12,679 bases of DNA from Propionibacteriaceae bacterium (GTDB lineage Bacteria > Actinomycetota > Actinomycetes > Propionibacteriales > Propionibacteriaceae), in NCBI GenBank assembly GCA_031254155.1, contig JAIRVA010000239.1, forward strand, positions 1 to 12,679. The letters are read 5' to 3'. Position numbers and translations under genes: made by a program. Shown one piece after another: positions 1-8,286 of the stretch (the first letter of the stretch is position 1; every line of letters starts with the position of its first letter). The notes beneath the pieces were generated by a model that searched no databases, was not told the DNA's origin, and worked only from the letters and a program-made list of their open reading frames with translations.

Positions 1-3000
1 CTGGCTCTGACACTGTCCGGGATCAACAAGGAAGAACGGACCCGGCGCGCGGAGGACGCGCTCGCCGAGGTCGGCCTCGAGGAGCACATCCACAAGCTCC
101 CGAACCAACTGTCGGGCGGCCAGGCGCAGCGGGTCGCCATCGCCCGGGCGCTCATCAACGACCCCGAGATCCTGCTCGCCGACGAGCCGACCGGCGCGCT
201 CGACTCGAAGACCGGCGTCCAGGTCATGGGCCTGCTCCAGGGGATCGCGCGGGAGCGGCTCGTCGTCATGGTCACCCACAACCCCGAGTTGGCGGCGCAG
301 TACGCCACCCGGACCGTCTCCCTGCGCGACGGTACGGTCGTCGACGACACCAACCCGTACATCCCCGGTCCCGACCAGCGCCCGGCCAGCGCGGCCAACC
401 GGACGTCCATGAGCTTTCTCACCGCGATCGCGCTCAGCTTCACCAACCTGATGACGAAGAAGGGCCGGACCCTGATGACGAGCTTCGCCGGCTCAATCGG
501 GATCGTCGGCATCGCCCTCATCCTCGCGCTCGCCAATGGCATCAACGCCTACATCACGGGCGTCGAGGAAGGCACACTCTCGCTCTATCCGCTCACCATC
601 CAGACCCAGGGCATCGACATCACGACGATCCTGGCCGCCTCCAGCGGCACGGGGACGGACACGGCCACGACCACCGGTGACGCCCACGAAGTCAAGATGC
701 TCGGGCGGATGCTGGACCGGATCGGGACGAACGACCTCGCGTCCCTCAAGACGTTTCTCGACTCGGACGAGTCGGGGATCACGCCGTACGTCAACGCCGT
801 GCAGTACAACTATTCGATCACCCCGCAGATCTTCGCCGCCGACACCACGAACGGCGCGCGCCAGCTCAACCCGAGCTCCTTCTTCTCGTCGCTCTCGACC
901 GGTTCCAGCCAGACCTCGATGCTCAGCTCGCTGGCGAGTTCCTCGAACGTCTTCTCCTCGCTGCCGACGGACATGGGCTTGCTGAACGGGCAGTACGACG
1001 TCGTGGCCGGGCGCTGGCCGGAGAAGTACAACGAGTGCATCGTCGTCCTGACCGGCAGCGGCGGCGTGTCCGACCTCGCCTTGTACACCATGGGGCTCCG
1101 CGACCCCGCCGAGCTCGACACCATGATGGACGAACTCGCCAACAACAAGCCCATCACGATCCCGTCCGACACGCTCTCGGTGTCCTACCCCCAACTGATG
1201 TCGGTGACGTTCCGCCTGGTCAACCCGAGCGCGTACTATCAGTACGACCCGGCGTACGGCGTGTGGACAGATCACCGCAGCGACAAGACGTGGCTCAAAA
1301 ACGTCGTGGCGGCCGGCGAGAAAATGACCGTCGTGGGCGTCGTCGAGCCGACGCCGGGAGCCACCGCATCGATGCTGAGTCCCGGTCTGGCCTACCCCGC
1401 CAGCCTCGTCGACCACCTCATGGTGGCGGCGGACGACTCGCCGGTCGTCCAGGACCAGCTGGCCCATCCGACCGTCAACGTCTTCTCCGGCAAGACCTTC
1501 GCGGAGGAAGCGGCCAACCCCTCGATGTCCGATTTCGACTTTTCCTCGCTCATCGGCGTCGACCAGGCCGCGCTCGCGGATCTGTTCAACTTCGACCTGT
1601 CGGGGTTGTCGCCGGACTTGTCGTCGCTCAACCTCAAGGGGATGAACCTCGGTTCTCTGGCGGGGGCGATGCCGTCCACCCCGCTGCCGGATCTCAGCGG
1701 GCTCCTGAGTGCGGGGGTCCAGGTGTCGCCCACGGCCCTCACCGATTTGATTATGAGTACGCTCGCCGACTTCCTACGGGACACGTACGGGAACCTCATC
1801 GACACCCTGCCGACCGCACTGCCGACGCTGCCCACCGCACTGCCGACCGTCCTTCCGAGCAGTCCGCCGACCCCGACCCCGAGCAGTACGCCGGCCCCGA
1901 CCCCGACCACCGCGTCAAGCACCACGTCCAGCGGTCCGACAACCAGCCCGGCCGCCTCTCCGAGTGGTTCGGCGACCGCCACGACGACCACTCCGGGGCC
2001 CCCGACCCCGGCACCCACCGTGAGTACGACTGACCCGCTCGGGGCCCTGTTGTCGGCGTTGCCTAGTCTTGGCGGGACAGCGCTCGCCGACCTCCTGGCT
2101 TCGGCCGCGGCAGCCCCACCCACCTCCGGGGCCACGCCGGAAACACCCTCCGCTACGCCCACCACGACTGGCCCGGGCACCGGCTCCCCGACCCCCGGGG
2201 CCACCACGCCGACCCCGTCCGTCACCGCCACCCCCGCCCCCGCGGCCACCCCGACCGGCCTCCCGATCGACCTGGGCGCCGTCGGGAACCAGGTCATGAC
2301 AACGTTCAACGACTGGTTTGCCCGTCCGGACGTCCAGGCCGCGTTCGGCACACGTCTGCTGGCGGTCTTCGACACCAGCGGGCTCCAGCAGCAGTTGACG
2401 GCCGCCCTCACCTCGTACATGCAACAGACCATGTCCACCCTGGTGACCACGATGATGGGGACGCTGCAAACGCAGCTCACGGCGGCCCTCAAGGCCACGA
2501 TGACCCAGCTGACCGACCAGATGTCCTCCGCGATGAGCATCGACCCGGCGGACTTCCAGAAGGTCTTCACCTTCAACATGGATCCGACCCAGCTCACCGG
2601 ACTGCTCATGTCGATGATGAACAACCAGGCCAACTCGCTGGACTACAACCTGCGGCAGCTGGGCTACGCCGATCCGGCCACCCCCTCCAGCATCAACATT
2701 TACCCCAAGGATTTCGCCGCCAAACAACAGGTCCTGAACATCCTCGACTCGTACAATGCCCGCATGACCGACCAAGGCCAAGACGCCAAGGTCATCACGT
2801 ACACCGACATCGTGGGTACGCTGATGTCCTCCGTCACCGACATCATCAGCAAGGTCTCGGCGGCCCTCGTCGCCTTCGTCTCGATCTCCCTCGTCGTGTC
2901 GTCAATCATGATCGGCGTCATCACGTACATCTCCGTCCTCGAACGCCGCAAAGAGATCGGTATCCTGCGCGCCCTGGGGGCGAGCAAACGCGACATCGGC

Positions 3001-3255
3001 AACGTCTTCAACGCCGAAACGCTGATCGTTGGCTTTGTCGCGGGCCTGATGGGCGTTCTCATCACCCTGCTCATCACCCTCATCGCCAACCCGATCATCT
3101 ACTCCGTGGCCGACATCAAGAACATTGCCCAATTGCCGTTCTCCGCGGCCCTCGGCCTCATCGGCATCTCCATGGCCCTCACCTTCCTGGCGGGCCTCAT
3201 CCCGTCGTCGGCCGCCTCCCGCGCCGACCCGGTCGAGGCCCTGCGGAGCGAGTAG
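1..3255 (+). CDS. MacB/FtsX-type ABC transporter, fused ATPase-permease (5' end missing)
   Basis: The reading frame is open from the first base, so the gene starts upstream; 1084 residues are visible. Numbering from the window start, residues 1 to about 125 are the end of an ABC ATPase: signature LSGGQ at 37-41, Walker B ILLADEP at 57-63 and the H-loop histidine at 93 (VTHNPE). A permease follows: one membrane segment around nt 475-550, a very large external region to about nt 2820, then three membrane segments, with the typical MacB-family stretch ERRKEIGILRALGASKRDI after the first of these. The external part has a Pro/Thr/Ser-rich low-complexity region at about nt 1800-2265. Proteins of this topology are mechanotransmission-type ABC proteins that act on envelope or exported substrates rather than moving solutes through the membrane. 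The ATPase and permease are fused in one chain. The substrate is unknown. The gene converges on mtnK with only 41 bp between and is probably not functionally linked to it. Confidence 0.9.
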   Translation: MALTLSGINKEERTRRAEDALAEVGLEEHIHKLPNQLSGGQAQRVAIARALINDPEILLADEPTGALDSKTGVQVMGLLQGIARERLVVMVTHNPELAAQYATRTVSLRDGTVVDDTNPYIPGPDQRPASAANRTSMSFLTAIALSFTNLMTKKGRTLMTSFAGSIGIVGIALILALANGINAYITGVEEGTLSLYPLTIQTQGIDITTILAASSGTGTDTATTTGDAHEVKMLGRMLDRIGTNDLASLKTFLDSDESGITPYVNAVQYNYSITPQIFAADTTNGARQLNPSSFFSSLSTGSSQTSMLSSLASSSNVFSSLPTDMGLLNGQYDVVAGRWPEKYNECIVVLTGSGGVSDLALYTMGLRDPAELDTMMDELANNKPITIPSDTLSVSYPQLMSVTFRLVNPSAYYQYDPAYGVWTDHRSDKTWLKNVVAAGEKMTVVGVVEPTPGATASMLSPGLAYPASLVDHLMVAADDSPVVQDQLAHPTVNVFSGKTFAEEAANPSMSDFDFSSLIGVDQAALADLFNFDLSGLSPDLSSLNLKGMNLGSLAGAMPSTPLPDLSGLLSAGVQVSPTALTDLIMSTLADFLRDTYGNLIDTLPTALPTLPTALPTVLPSSPPTPTPSSTPAPTPTTASSTTSSGPTTSPAASPSGSATATTTTPGPPTPAPTVSTTDPLGALLSALPSLGGTALADLLASAAAAPPTSGATPETPSATPTTTGPGTGSPTPGATTPTPSVTATPAPAATPTGLPIDLGAVGNQVMTTFNDWFARPDVQAAFGTRLLAVFDTSGLQQQLTAALTSYMQQTMSTLVTTMMGTLQTQLTAALKATMTQLTDQMSSAMSIDPADFQKVFTFNMDPTQLTGLLMSMMNNQANSLDYNLRQLGYADPATPSSINIYPKDFAAKQQVLNILDSYNARMTDQGQDAKVITYTDIVGTLMSSVTDIISKVSAALVAFVSISLVVSSIMIGVITYISVLERRKEIGILRALGASKRDIGNVFNAETLIVGFVAGLMGVLITLLITLIANPIIYSVADIKNIAQLPFSAALGLIGISMALTFLAGLIPSSAASRADPVEALRSE
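1807..1848 (+). repeat. Two tandem 21-bp repeats coding LPTALPT
   Basis: Positions 1807-1827 and 1828-1848 are copies of the same 21-mer with two mismatches, each encoding LPTALPT in the transporter's external domain. They begin the Pro/Thr/Ser-rich stretch that runs, with one interruption, to about 2265 and includes further short CCGACC-type repeats. The pattern suggests a flexible wall-spanning linker that grows and shrinks by slippage. Confidence 0.6.
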
Positions 3256-3296
3256 ACCGAGGAGGGCAGTTCCCGCCACGCGGTCCGCGCCCCCGG

Positions 3297-4523
3297 CTAC
3301 GCGGTCCGGGCCTCCAGCAGGAGAGCGCGGGCGAGATCCTCCAACCGCTCGGGGCGGGAGTCGGCGTGCCGCTCGGCCACGAGCCGCCGCGCGACGCGCA
3401 GCACGCCCCGGGCCGCCCCCTCGAGCAGCGGTTCGGGCAGGGTCTGGATGTCGGTGGTCTTGGCCGCCCCGATGATGCGCCGGGACATCTTCGCGGCGGC
3501 GAAAAGCCAGGCCTCGGACCGCCAGCGGGCCATCAGGTCGTCCACGAAAACCTCACCCCACAGACGCGGGTCGCGGCGGGTGGGCCAGCGGCGCCGGAAC
3601 TCCGCCTCGAAGGCCCGCCAGGTCTCGCCCACGAGGCCGAGGCACCAGGCGGCCCGGTCGTCCTCGCGCAGCGCGTACGCCCGGGCGGCCGCGATGACGT
3701 AGTTGGCGAACAGCGCGCCGAGGTCGAAGGCGACCGGCCCGTAGAAGGAGAACTCCGAGTCGAATGCCTTCACCGAATCGGTTTGTGACGTTCCCGCCAG
3801 GCAGCGGACCATCACCGACCCGGTGTGCAGGTCGCCGTGGATCAGCGCCTCGGCGCTCGTCATGAAGAGCCACTTCGCCTCGCCCAGCTCCCGCATCAGG
3901 TGGGCGTCGGCCTGGAACTCACGGGCGTCGGGCTCGTTGGCGGGCAGAACGCTGTTCCGCCCCGCGTCGACCAGTGGCTCGGTGAACACGAGGTCCTCGG
4001 TGATCTCACACAGCCCGGGATTGAGCGCCCGGGCCTGGGCGTCTGCCAACTCCTCCCGGCCGAGTGCGAACAGCGAGGTACCGAACGCCAGCGCGCCCAC
4101 GAACACCCCCATCGCCGCCGCCGCGCCCGCGTCGGCCCGCCCCTGGTTGAGGGCGCCGCGCCACACCTGGTGGTCGCTCAGGTCCTGCATCGCGATGATG
4201 TGGCGGACGGAGTCGTGAAGAAACAGTGCGGGTACGAGGTCCGGCGTGAGCCGGGAGTACGCGAGGAGCGACTCGTACTCGTGGCGCGCCCGGTCGGGCG
4301 ACATCGGCCAGCCCTCACCGGTCATCCGGACGTACGGCAACGCCTGCTTCAGGCACAGGCCGCGGCCGGTGCCGTCGCGGAGCAGGAAGACGAGGTTGAG
4401 GTTGCCGTCGCCGACTTCCCGGGTCGAGACGAGGTCATCCGCATCGATCCGGGCCGCCAGTTCGGGGTGGTCCCGCACGTAGCCGGCGAGCGTCGACTCG
4501 GTCAAGAATTCGTAGTCTGCCAT
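3297..4523 (-). CDS. mtnK: 5-methylthioribose kinase MtnK
   Basis: This is a 408-residue cytoplasmic kinase of the aminoglycoside-phosphotransferase-like fold, close to the usual length of about 400 for MtnK. The family phosphorylates the C1 hydroxyl of 5-methylthioribose with ATP, and some members also use 5-deoxyribose. Visible motifs are the nucleotide loop GDGNLN at residues 38-43, a probable ATP lysine around K59, the catalytic loop HGDLHTGS at 229-236 (D231), and the metal motif FDSEFSFYGP with D255 and E257. These are the distinctive MtnK versions of the motifs rather than generic APH ones. The start at 4523 is chosen because AAAGAGG lies just upstream (4529-4535) and the family N-terminus begins here; a longer open frame to 4952 would run through the permease gene. 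It is last in the operon, 14 bp after the permease stop. A methylthioribose versus 5-deoxyribose preference cannot be read from sequence. Confidence 0.93.
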   Translation of the reverse strand: MADYEFLTESTLAGYVRDHPELAARIDADDLVSTREVGDGNLNLVFLLRDGTGRGLCLKQALPYVRMTGEGWPMSPDRARHEYESLLAYSRLTPDLVPALFLHDSVRHIIAMQDLSDHQVWRGALNQGRADAGAAAAMGVFVGALAFGTSLFALGREELADAQARALNPGLCEITEDLVFTEPLVDAGRNSVLPANEPDAREFQADAHLMRELGEAKWLFMTSAEALIHGDLHTGSVMVRCLAGTSQTDSVKAFDSEFSFYGPVAFDLGALFANYVIAAARAYALREDDRAAWCLGLVGETWRAFEAEFRRRWPTRRDPRLWGEVFVDDLMARWRSEAWLFAAAKMSRRIIGAAKTTDIQTLPEPLLEGAARGVLRVARRLVAERHADSRPERLEDLARALLLEARTA

Positions 4524-4537
4524 CAGTACCTCTTTCG

Positions 4538-5584
4538 TCAAGTTGCGGGTGAGTAGCGGACTTTCTTCCGCGACATGGTGTACGAGAAGAGCAGCGCCAC
4601 GAGCAGCACCAGACCCTTGGCCGTGTCTTGGTAGTAGTACTGGAAACCCTTCATGGTGAGCCCGGTCAGGACGATGCCCACCAGCAGCGCGCCGAGCAAC
4701 GTACCCCAGGCGTTGGGCTTGCCGGCGCCCAGCACCGACGTTCCCACGAGGGCGACCGCCACCGCTTCCAGGAGGCTGGACGAGCCCGCGCTCACGTCGC
4801 CCTGCCCGATCCGGGAGACCAGGATCAGGCCGCCGACGGAGGCGAACAGGCTGCACAGCACGTACGCGAGACCGCGGTAGTAGCCCACCCGGACCCCGGA
4901 AAGGCGCGCCGCCTCGGGGTTCGCCCCCACGGCGTACATCAGCCGGCCCCACTTCGTCCGCGAGAGCAGGAACCAGGTGGCGACGGCCAGCACGAGCATG
5001 ATGAGCACGGGGACCGGGATCGGACCCACCGTGCCGCGGTCGATCTGCAAGAAGGCGGCGGTGAACTTGCCGGGCGCCACCGACCCGTCCCGGAGCACCA
5101 TGCCGGCGGACACCGACTGGCCCGACACCGGGATCAGCTTGACACCCTGGAGGACGAACATCATGGCCAGGGTCGCGAGCAGGTCGGGAATTTTGCAGAG
5201 GACGATCAGACAGGCGTTGACGAGACCGACCACCAGACCCACCACGAGGACCACGGCGATCGCCGTCCCACCCGTCAGGTTGTAGAAGACCATCGTCATG
5301 GCCGCCATCTGGACGGCCAGGCCCGCCTGGGAACCGATCGACATGTCCATCCCGCCGACCACCATCGCGAACGTCATCCCGAGGCCAAGGATCGCCGTGA
5401 CCGAGGCAAACTTCAGCATGGCGAAGATGGACGCCGTGGTGGCGAAGGCCGGTTCAGTGAGGGCGAAATAGGCGAACAACAGGATCGTCACGGCGAGGAA
5501 GCCGTACTTCACCACGCCATCCTGGACTTTCACCCAGGGGCTTGCCTTGTCCTCCCGCGAAAGGGGGGTGAGTGACTTAGTCAT
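4538..5584 (-). CDS. Ribose-type (RbsC-like) ABC transporter permease
   Basis: This is a 348-residue, very hydrophobic protein of the monosaccharide-transporter permease family (BPD_transp_2), with about 8 to 10 membrane segments. Recognisable family motifs are VVGGMDMSIGS, equivalent to the VxGGIDLSVGS of RbsC, and the cytoplasmic loop GRLMYAVGANPEAARLSGV, which contacts the ATPase. Only one permease gene is present, so it should work as a homodimer, as in the ribose system. The start at 5584 overlaps the ATPase stop by four bases (ATGA), indicating translational coupling; upstream starts to 5731 would lie inside the ATPase gene. mtnK follows after 14 bp. Together with the neighbouring enzymes this suggests import of methylthioribose or a related 5-modified ribose. 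The specificity is inferred only from context. Confidence 0.92.
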   Translation of the reverse strand: MTKSLTPLSREDKASPWVKVQDGVVKYGFLAVTILLFAYFALTEPAFATTASIFAMLKFASVTAILGLGMTFAMVVGGMDMSIGSQAGLAVQMAAMTMVFYNLTGGTAIAVVLVVGLVVGLVNACLIVLCKIPDLLATLAMMFVLQGVKLIPVSGQSVSAGMVLRDGSVAPGKFTAAFLQIDRGTVGPIPVPVLIMLVLAVATWFLLSRTKWGRLMYAVGANPEAARLSGVRVGYYRGLAYVLCSLFASVGGLILVSRIGQGDVSAGSSSLLEAVAVALVGTSVLGAGKPNAWGTLLGALLVGIVLTGLTMKGFQYYYQDTAKGLVLLVALLFSYTMSRKKVRYSPAT

Positions 5585-7098
5585 CGTGCCTCCGACATGC
5601 TTGTCATGATGGTTTCTGCGTCGACATCCGTGGCCGACCGGTCGAGGGCGATCTGCCCCTCGACCATGACGAGGATCCGGTCCGCGACTTCGCGGATCTC
5701 CTCGACATCTGACGACAGGACCACCACGCACGCGCCAGCGGCGGCGGCCTCTCTCGCCTTGCCCGAAATGTCGCGACGAGCCCCGATGTCGACGCCGCGG
5801 AAGGGCTCATCTAAAATAATGGTCCTCGGTTGACCGCTCATCCAGCGCCCCACCACCGCCTTTTGTTGGTTGCCGCCCGACAGGGCGTCGACCGGCTGGT
5901 CCGGCCCGGTCGTCACCACGTTGAAGTCCTCGATCACCGCCGTCGCGCGCTTGCGTTCGGCCCGGCGGTTGATCACTCCCAGTGGGCTGACCCGCCCCAT
6001 GAACGGCAGCGACACGGTCCGTGTCAGGGACCACCCCGGCAGCATGGCCTCGGCGACCCGGTCTTCGGGCACCAGGTAGATGCCCGCCCGGACCGCGTCA
6101 CTCGTCCGGCGGGGCGCGTACGGCCGCTCGTCCAGCGTTATCGTCCCCGTCCGGAACGGATCAGCCCCGAAGATCCCGCGGGCCAGTTCCGACTTGCCGG
6201 CTCCGAGCAGGCCGACCACGCCGGTGACCTCACCGTAGTTGAGGTCGAGATCAATCGGTGTCGAACGTTTGAGGAGCTGGACTCCGCGGAGGCGGAGGGC
6301 GACCCGGTCGCTCCGCCGACGGCCCGTCTGCTCGGTCTCCACGAGGACCTGCTCGCCGAGCATCGACCGGACCGCCTGGTTCATGTCTAGTGGCGCCGAT
6401 TGGCGGTCCTTGACCTGGCCGTCGCGCAGAACGACCAGCCGGTCGGCGAGCAGCTGGATCTCGCTCAGGCGGTGGGAGACGTACAAGATGGCGACGCCCT
6501 GGTCCCGGAGCTCGGTGATGACGTCGAAGAGACGGTCAGTCTCCGCCTGGGACAGCGTCGACGTCGGTTCGTCGAGCACCAAGACCTTGGGCTTCTTGAC
6601 CAGCGCCCGGGCGAGGACGAGCAGCTGGGCGTCGGCGATCCCGAGCTCGAACACGTCGAGACGCAGCTTGGCGTCCGACCAGCCGAGCCCGAGCGCGTCC
6701 GCCGTCGCCCGCGCCCGCGGCAGCAGTTTCCGCAGTCCGCCGACCGGGGGGAGGCCGCCCTGGACGAGTTCCTCGAAGAGCAGGTTCTCCGCCACGGTGA
6801 GCCCGGGGACGATCGACTCGTCGATCCGTTGGTGGACGGTCTGGATGCCGTTACTCGCCGCGCTGAGCGGCGAGGTGATCTCCACCGGTGTGCCCCCCAC
6901 CAAGATCTCGCCCCCGTCGCGCTGGTAGGCGCCCGCCAGAATCTTGATCAGGGTGGACTTGCCGGCGCCGTTGGCCCCCAGCAGGGCGGTGATCTGGCCG
7001 CTGGGCAGGGCAAGCGCCACCCCCTTCAGCACCGCGTTGGAACCGAAGGACTTCTCAATGCCCCGCAACTCCAAGGCGTACTGCGGTTCGCTCTTCAT
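5581..7098 (-). CDS. Sugar ABC transporter ATPase with two nucleotide-binding domains (RbsA/MglA-like)
   Basis: The 505-residue length is typical of double-domain sugar importer ATPases. Domain 1 has Walker A GANGAGKST (41-49), Walker B VLVLDEPT (172-179) and H-loop H209 (VSHR), but its signature is degenerate: LGIADAQ at about 152-158, where RbsA has LSIGDQQ. Domain 2 has Walker A GLLGAGKSE (296-304), intact signature LSGGNQQK (406-413) and Walker B ILDEPFRGVD from about 428, but lacks an H-loop histidine (LSSDVEE at about 461-467). Only one of the two composite ATP sites therefore looks fully equipped. The start at 7098 follows AAAGGAG (7105-7111) and matches the family N-terminus; a longer open frame to 7266 would enter the binding-protein gene. 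It lies between the binding protein (43 bp gap) and the permease (4-bp overlap). Confidence 0.93.
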   Translation of the reverse strand: MKSEPQYALELRGIEKSFGSNAVLKGVALALPSGQITALLGANGAGKSTLIKILAGAYQRDGGEILVGGTPVEITSPLSAASNGIQTVHQRIDESIVPGLTVAENLLFEELVQGGLPPVGGLRKLLPRARATADALGLGWSDAKLRLDVFELGIADAQLLVLARALVKKPKVLVLDEPTSTLSQAETDRLFDVITELRDQGVAILYVSHRLSEIQLLADRLVVLRDGQVKDRQSAPLDMNQAVRSMLGEQVLVETEQTGRRRSDRVALRLRGVQLLKRSTPIDLDLNYGEVTGVVGLLGAGKSELARGIFGADPFRTGTITLDERPYAPRRTSDAVRAGIYLVPEDRVAEAMLPGWSLTRTVSLPFMGRVSPLGVINRRAERKRATAVIEDFNVVTTGPDQPVDALSGGNQQKAVVGRWMSGQPRTIILDEPFRGVDIGARRDISGKAREAAAAGACVVVLSSDVEEIREVADRILVMVEGQIALDRSATDVDAETIMTSMSEAR

Positions 7099-7141
7099 GT
7101 TGTACTCCTTTCCGCAGACGCCTTGAAGGTGGGGGTTCGGT

Positions 7142-8260
7142 TCAGAACGTGACGGCCGGGATCCAGTCGGCTGACACTGTGTCCGAGATGTTGAGCGCCG
7201 GCTCGGCCGCCCGCAGGTCGTCCATGTTCTTGATGTTCTTGTCACGCAGCATTTGCTGGGTGACAAGGATCGGTGGGAACTCGACGTTCTTCGTGTTCAG
7301 CTGCCCGGCCAGGTCGAGGGCGAGGACGCGGGTCACCGCGGCCCCGATCGCGTTCGGATCGGTCGCGCCCGTGGCGACCCAGGCGCTGCCGTCAGCCGTC
7401 ATGAGTTCGATGTCGGCGGTCGAAATGTCGGCCCCGTAGACCTTCACCTTGCTCGTCATCCCGGCCTGCTCGAGGGCGGACAGCGTCCCCTTGGTCAGCT
7501 CGTCGTACGGCGCGTAGATCGCGACGACGTCCGGATTGGCCTGCAGCGCGCTGTACACCATCGGGGCGGTGTCGGTCGCCGAGGAGGTGGTGTACTTCCC
7601 GGTGAAGAACCGCTGGTCCCAGCTGTCATCGGCCTTGTACTTCTCCCACACCGTGTTGCGGCGGTCGAGCGGCGCGATACCGAGGACGTTCACGTAACCG
7701 ACCTTCTGGCTTTTACCAACATCGGAGAGCATCTGGTCGAGGACGAGGGACGCCATCTTGGCGTCCGACTGCTGGGTCTGGACGGCATCCGGGGAGCACT
7801 TCTGGATCTCCACGTCGTAGATGACGACCTTGATGCCCTGCTGCAGCGCCTTGTTGACACCCGGGCAGAGCGTGTCGGCGTAGCCGTGGCGGACGATGAT
7901 GCCCTGGACCCCGGAGGCGATCGCCTGGTCGAGCTGGGAAGCCTGGGTGGCGTTGTCACCCTGGGCGTCGTACACGTCGAGTTTCATGCCGAGCGCGTCG
8001 GACTGGAGCTTGGTGCCGTTAAGGTATTGCTGGAAATAGTCGCCCTGGCCCGTGTTCTGGACGATGGCGATGTGGACCTGGCCCGCCGAGAAGGGGGCTG
8101 GCAGAGGGGCGGTCGAGACGGTCGACGCCGCCGACGCGGTGGTGGCAGTGGTCGCAGAGTTGGTCGACGCGGTCGGTCCTCCCTGACTACAGCCGGCCAT
8201 GGAGGCGACCAGGCCGACCCCGATGACGAGGCCCGCGAGGCGCTGACGGTTGCTGAACAT
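7142..8260 (-). CDS. Sugar-binding lipoprotein of the ribose-type ABC importer
   Basis: This is a 372-residue substrate-binding protein of the ribose/galactose-binding (Peripla_BP_4-like) type. A lipoprotein signal is visible: basic start MFSNRQR, hydrophobic core, then lipobox MAGC with the lipidated cysteine at residue 24. A Ser/Thr/Ala-rich tether (about 27-50) would lift the binding domain off the membrane. The mature domain begins near VHIAIVQNTGQGDYFQ and includes the usual hinge-and-lobe pattern (QLDQAIASGVQGIIVRHG; VVAIYAPYDELTKGTLSALE). The start at 8260 is preferred over 8290 because AGGAAAGGA (8266-8274) is ideally spaced and the signal peptide begins here. It is second in the operon, 26 bp after mtnA and 43 bp before the ATPase. 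The likely ligand is 5-methylthioribose or 5-deoxyribose, from context; the binding residues cannot be assigned by eye. Confidence 0.9.
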   Translation of the reverse strand: MFSNRQRLAGLVIGVGLVASMAGCSQGGPTASTNSATTATTASAASTVSTAPLPAPFSAGQVHIAIVQNTGQGDYFQQYLNGTKLQSDALGMKLDVYDAQGDNATQASQLDQAIASGVQGIIVRHGYADTLCPGVNKALQQGIKVVIYDVEIQKCSPDAVQTQQSDAKMASLVLDQMLSDVGKSQKVGYVNVLGIAPLDRRNTVWEKYKADDSWDQRFFTGKYTTSSATDTAPMVYSALQANPDVVAIYAPYDELTKGTLSALEQAGMTSKVKVYGADISTADIELMTADGSAWVATGATDPNAIGAAVTRVLALDLAGQLNTKNVEFPPILVTQQMLRDKNIKNMDDLRAAEPALNISDTVSADWIPAVTF

Positions 8261-8286
8261 GTTTTTCCTTTCCTGATGTGGTTGGG

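Noticed and set aside
493..2781. Long minus-strand open frames opposite the transporter gene (for example 493-1467, 1392-2633, 1915-2781)
   Set aside because: They are shadows of the GC-rich coding strand, with Arg/Gly/Val-rich sequence, no family motifs and no ribosome sites, while the plus-strand frame has clear ABC and FtsX motifs throughout.
3256..3296. Bidirectional terminator between the converging transporter gene and mtnK
   Set aside because: The 41-bp gap has no convincing stem with a T-tract. The only pattern is a direct repeat of ACGCGGTCCG at 3278-3287 and 3299-3308, the second copy lying mostly inside mtnK.
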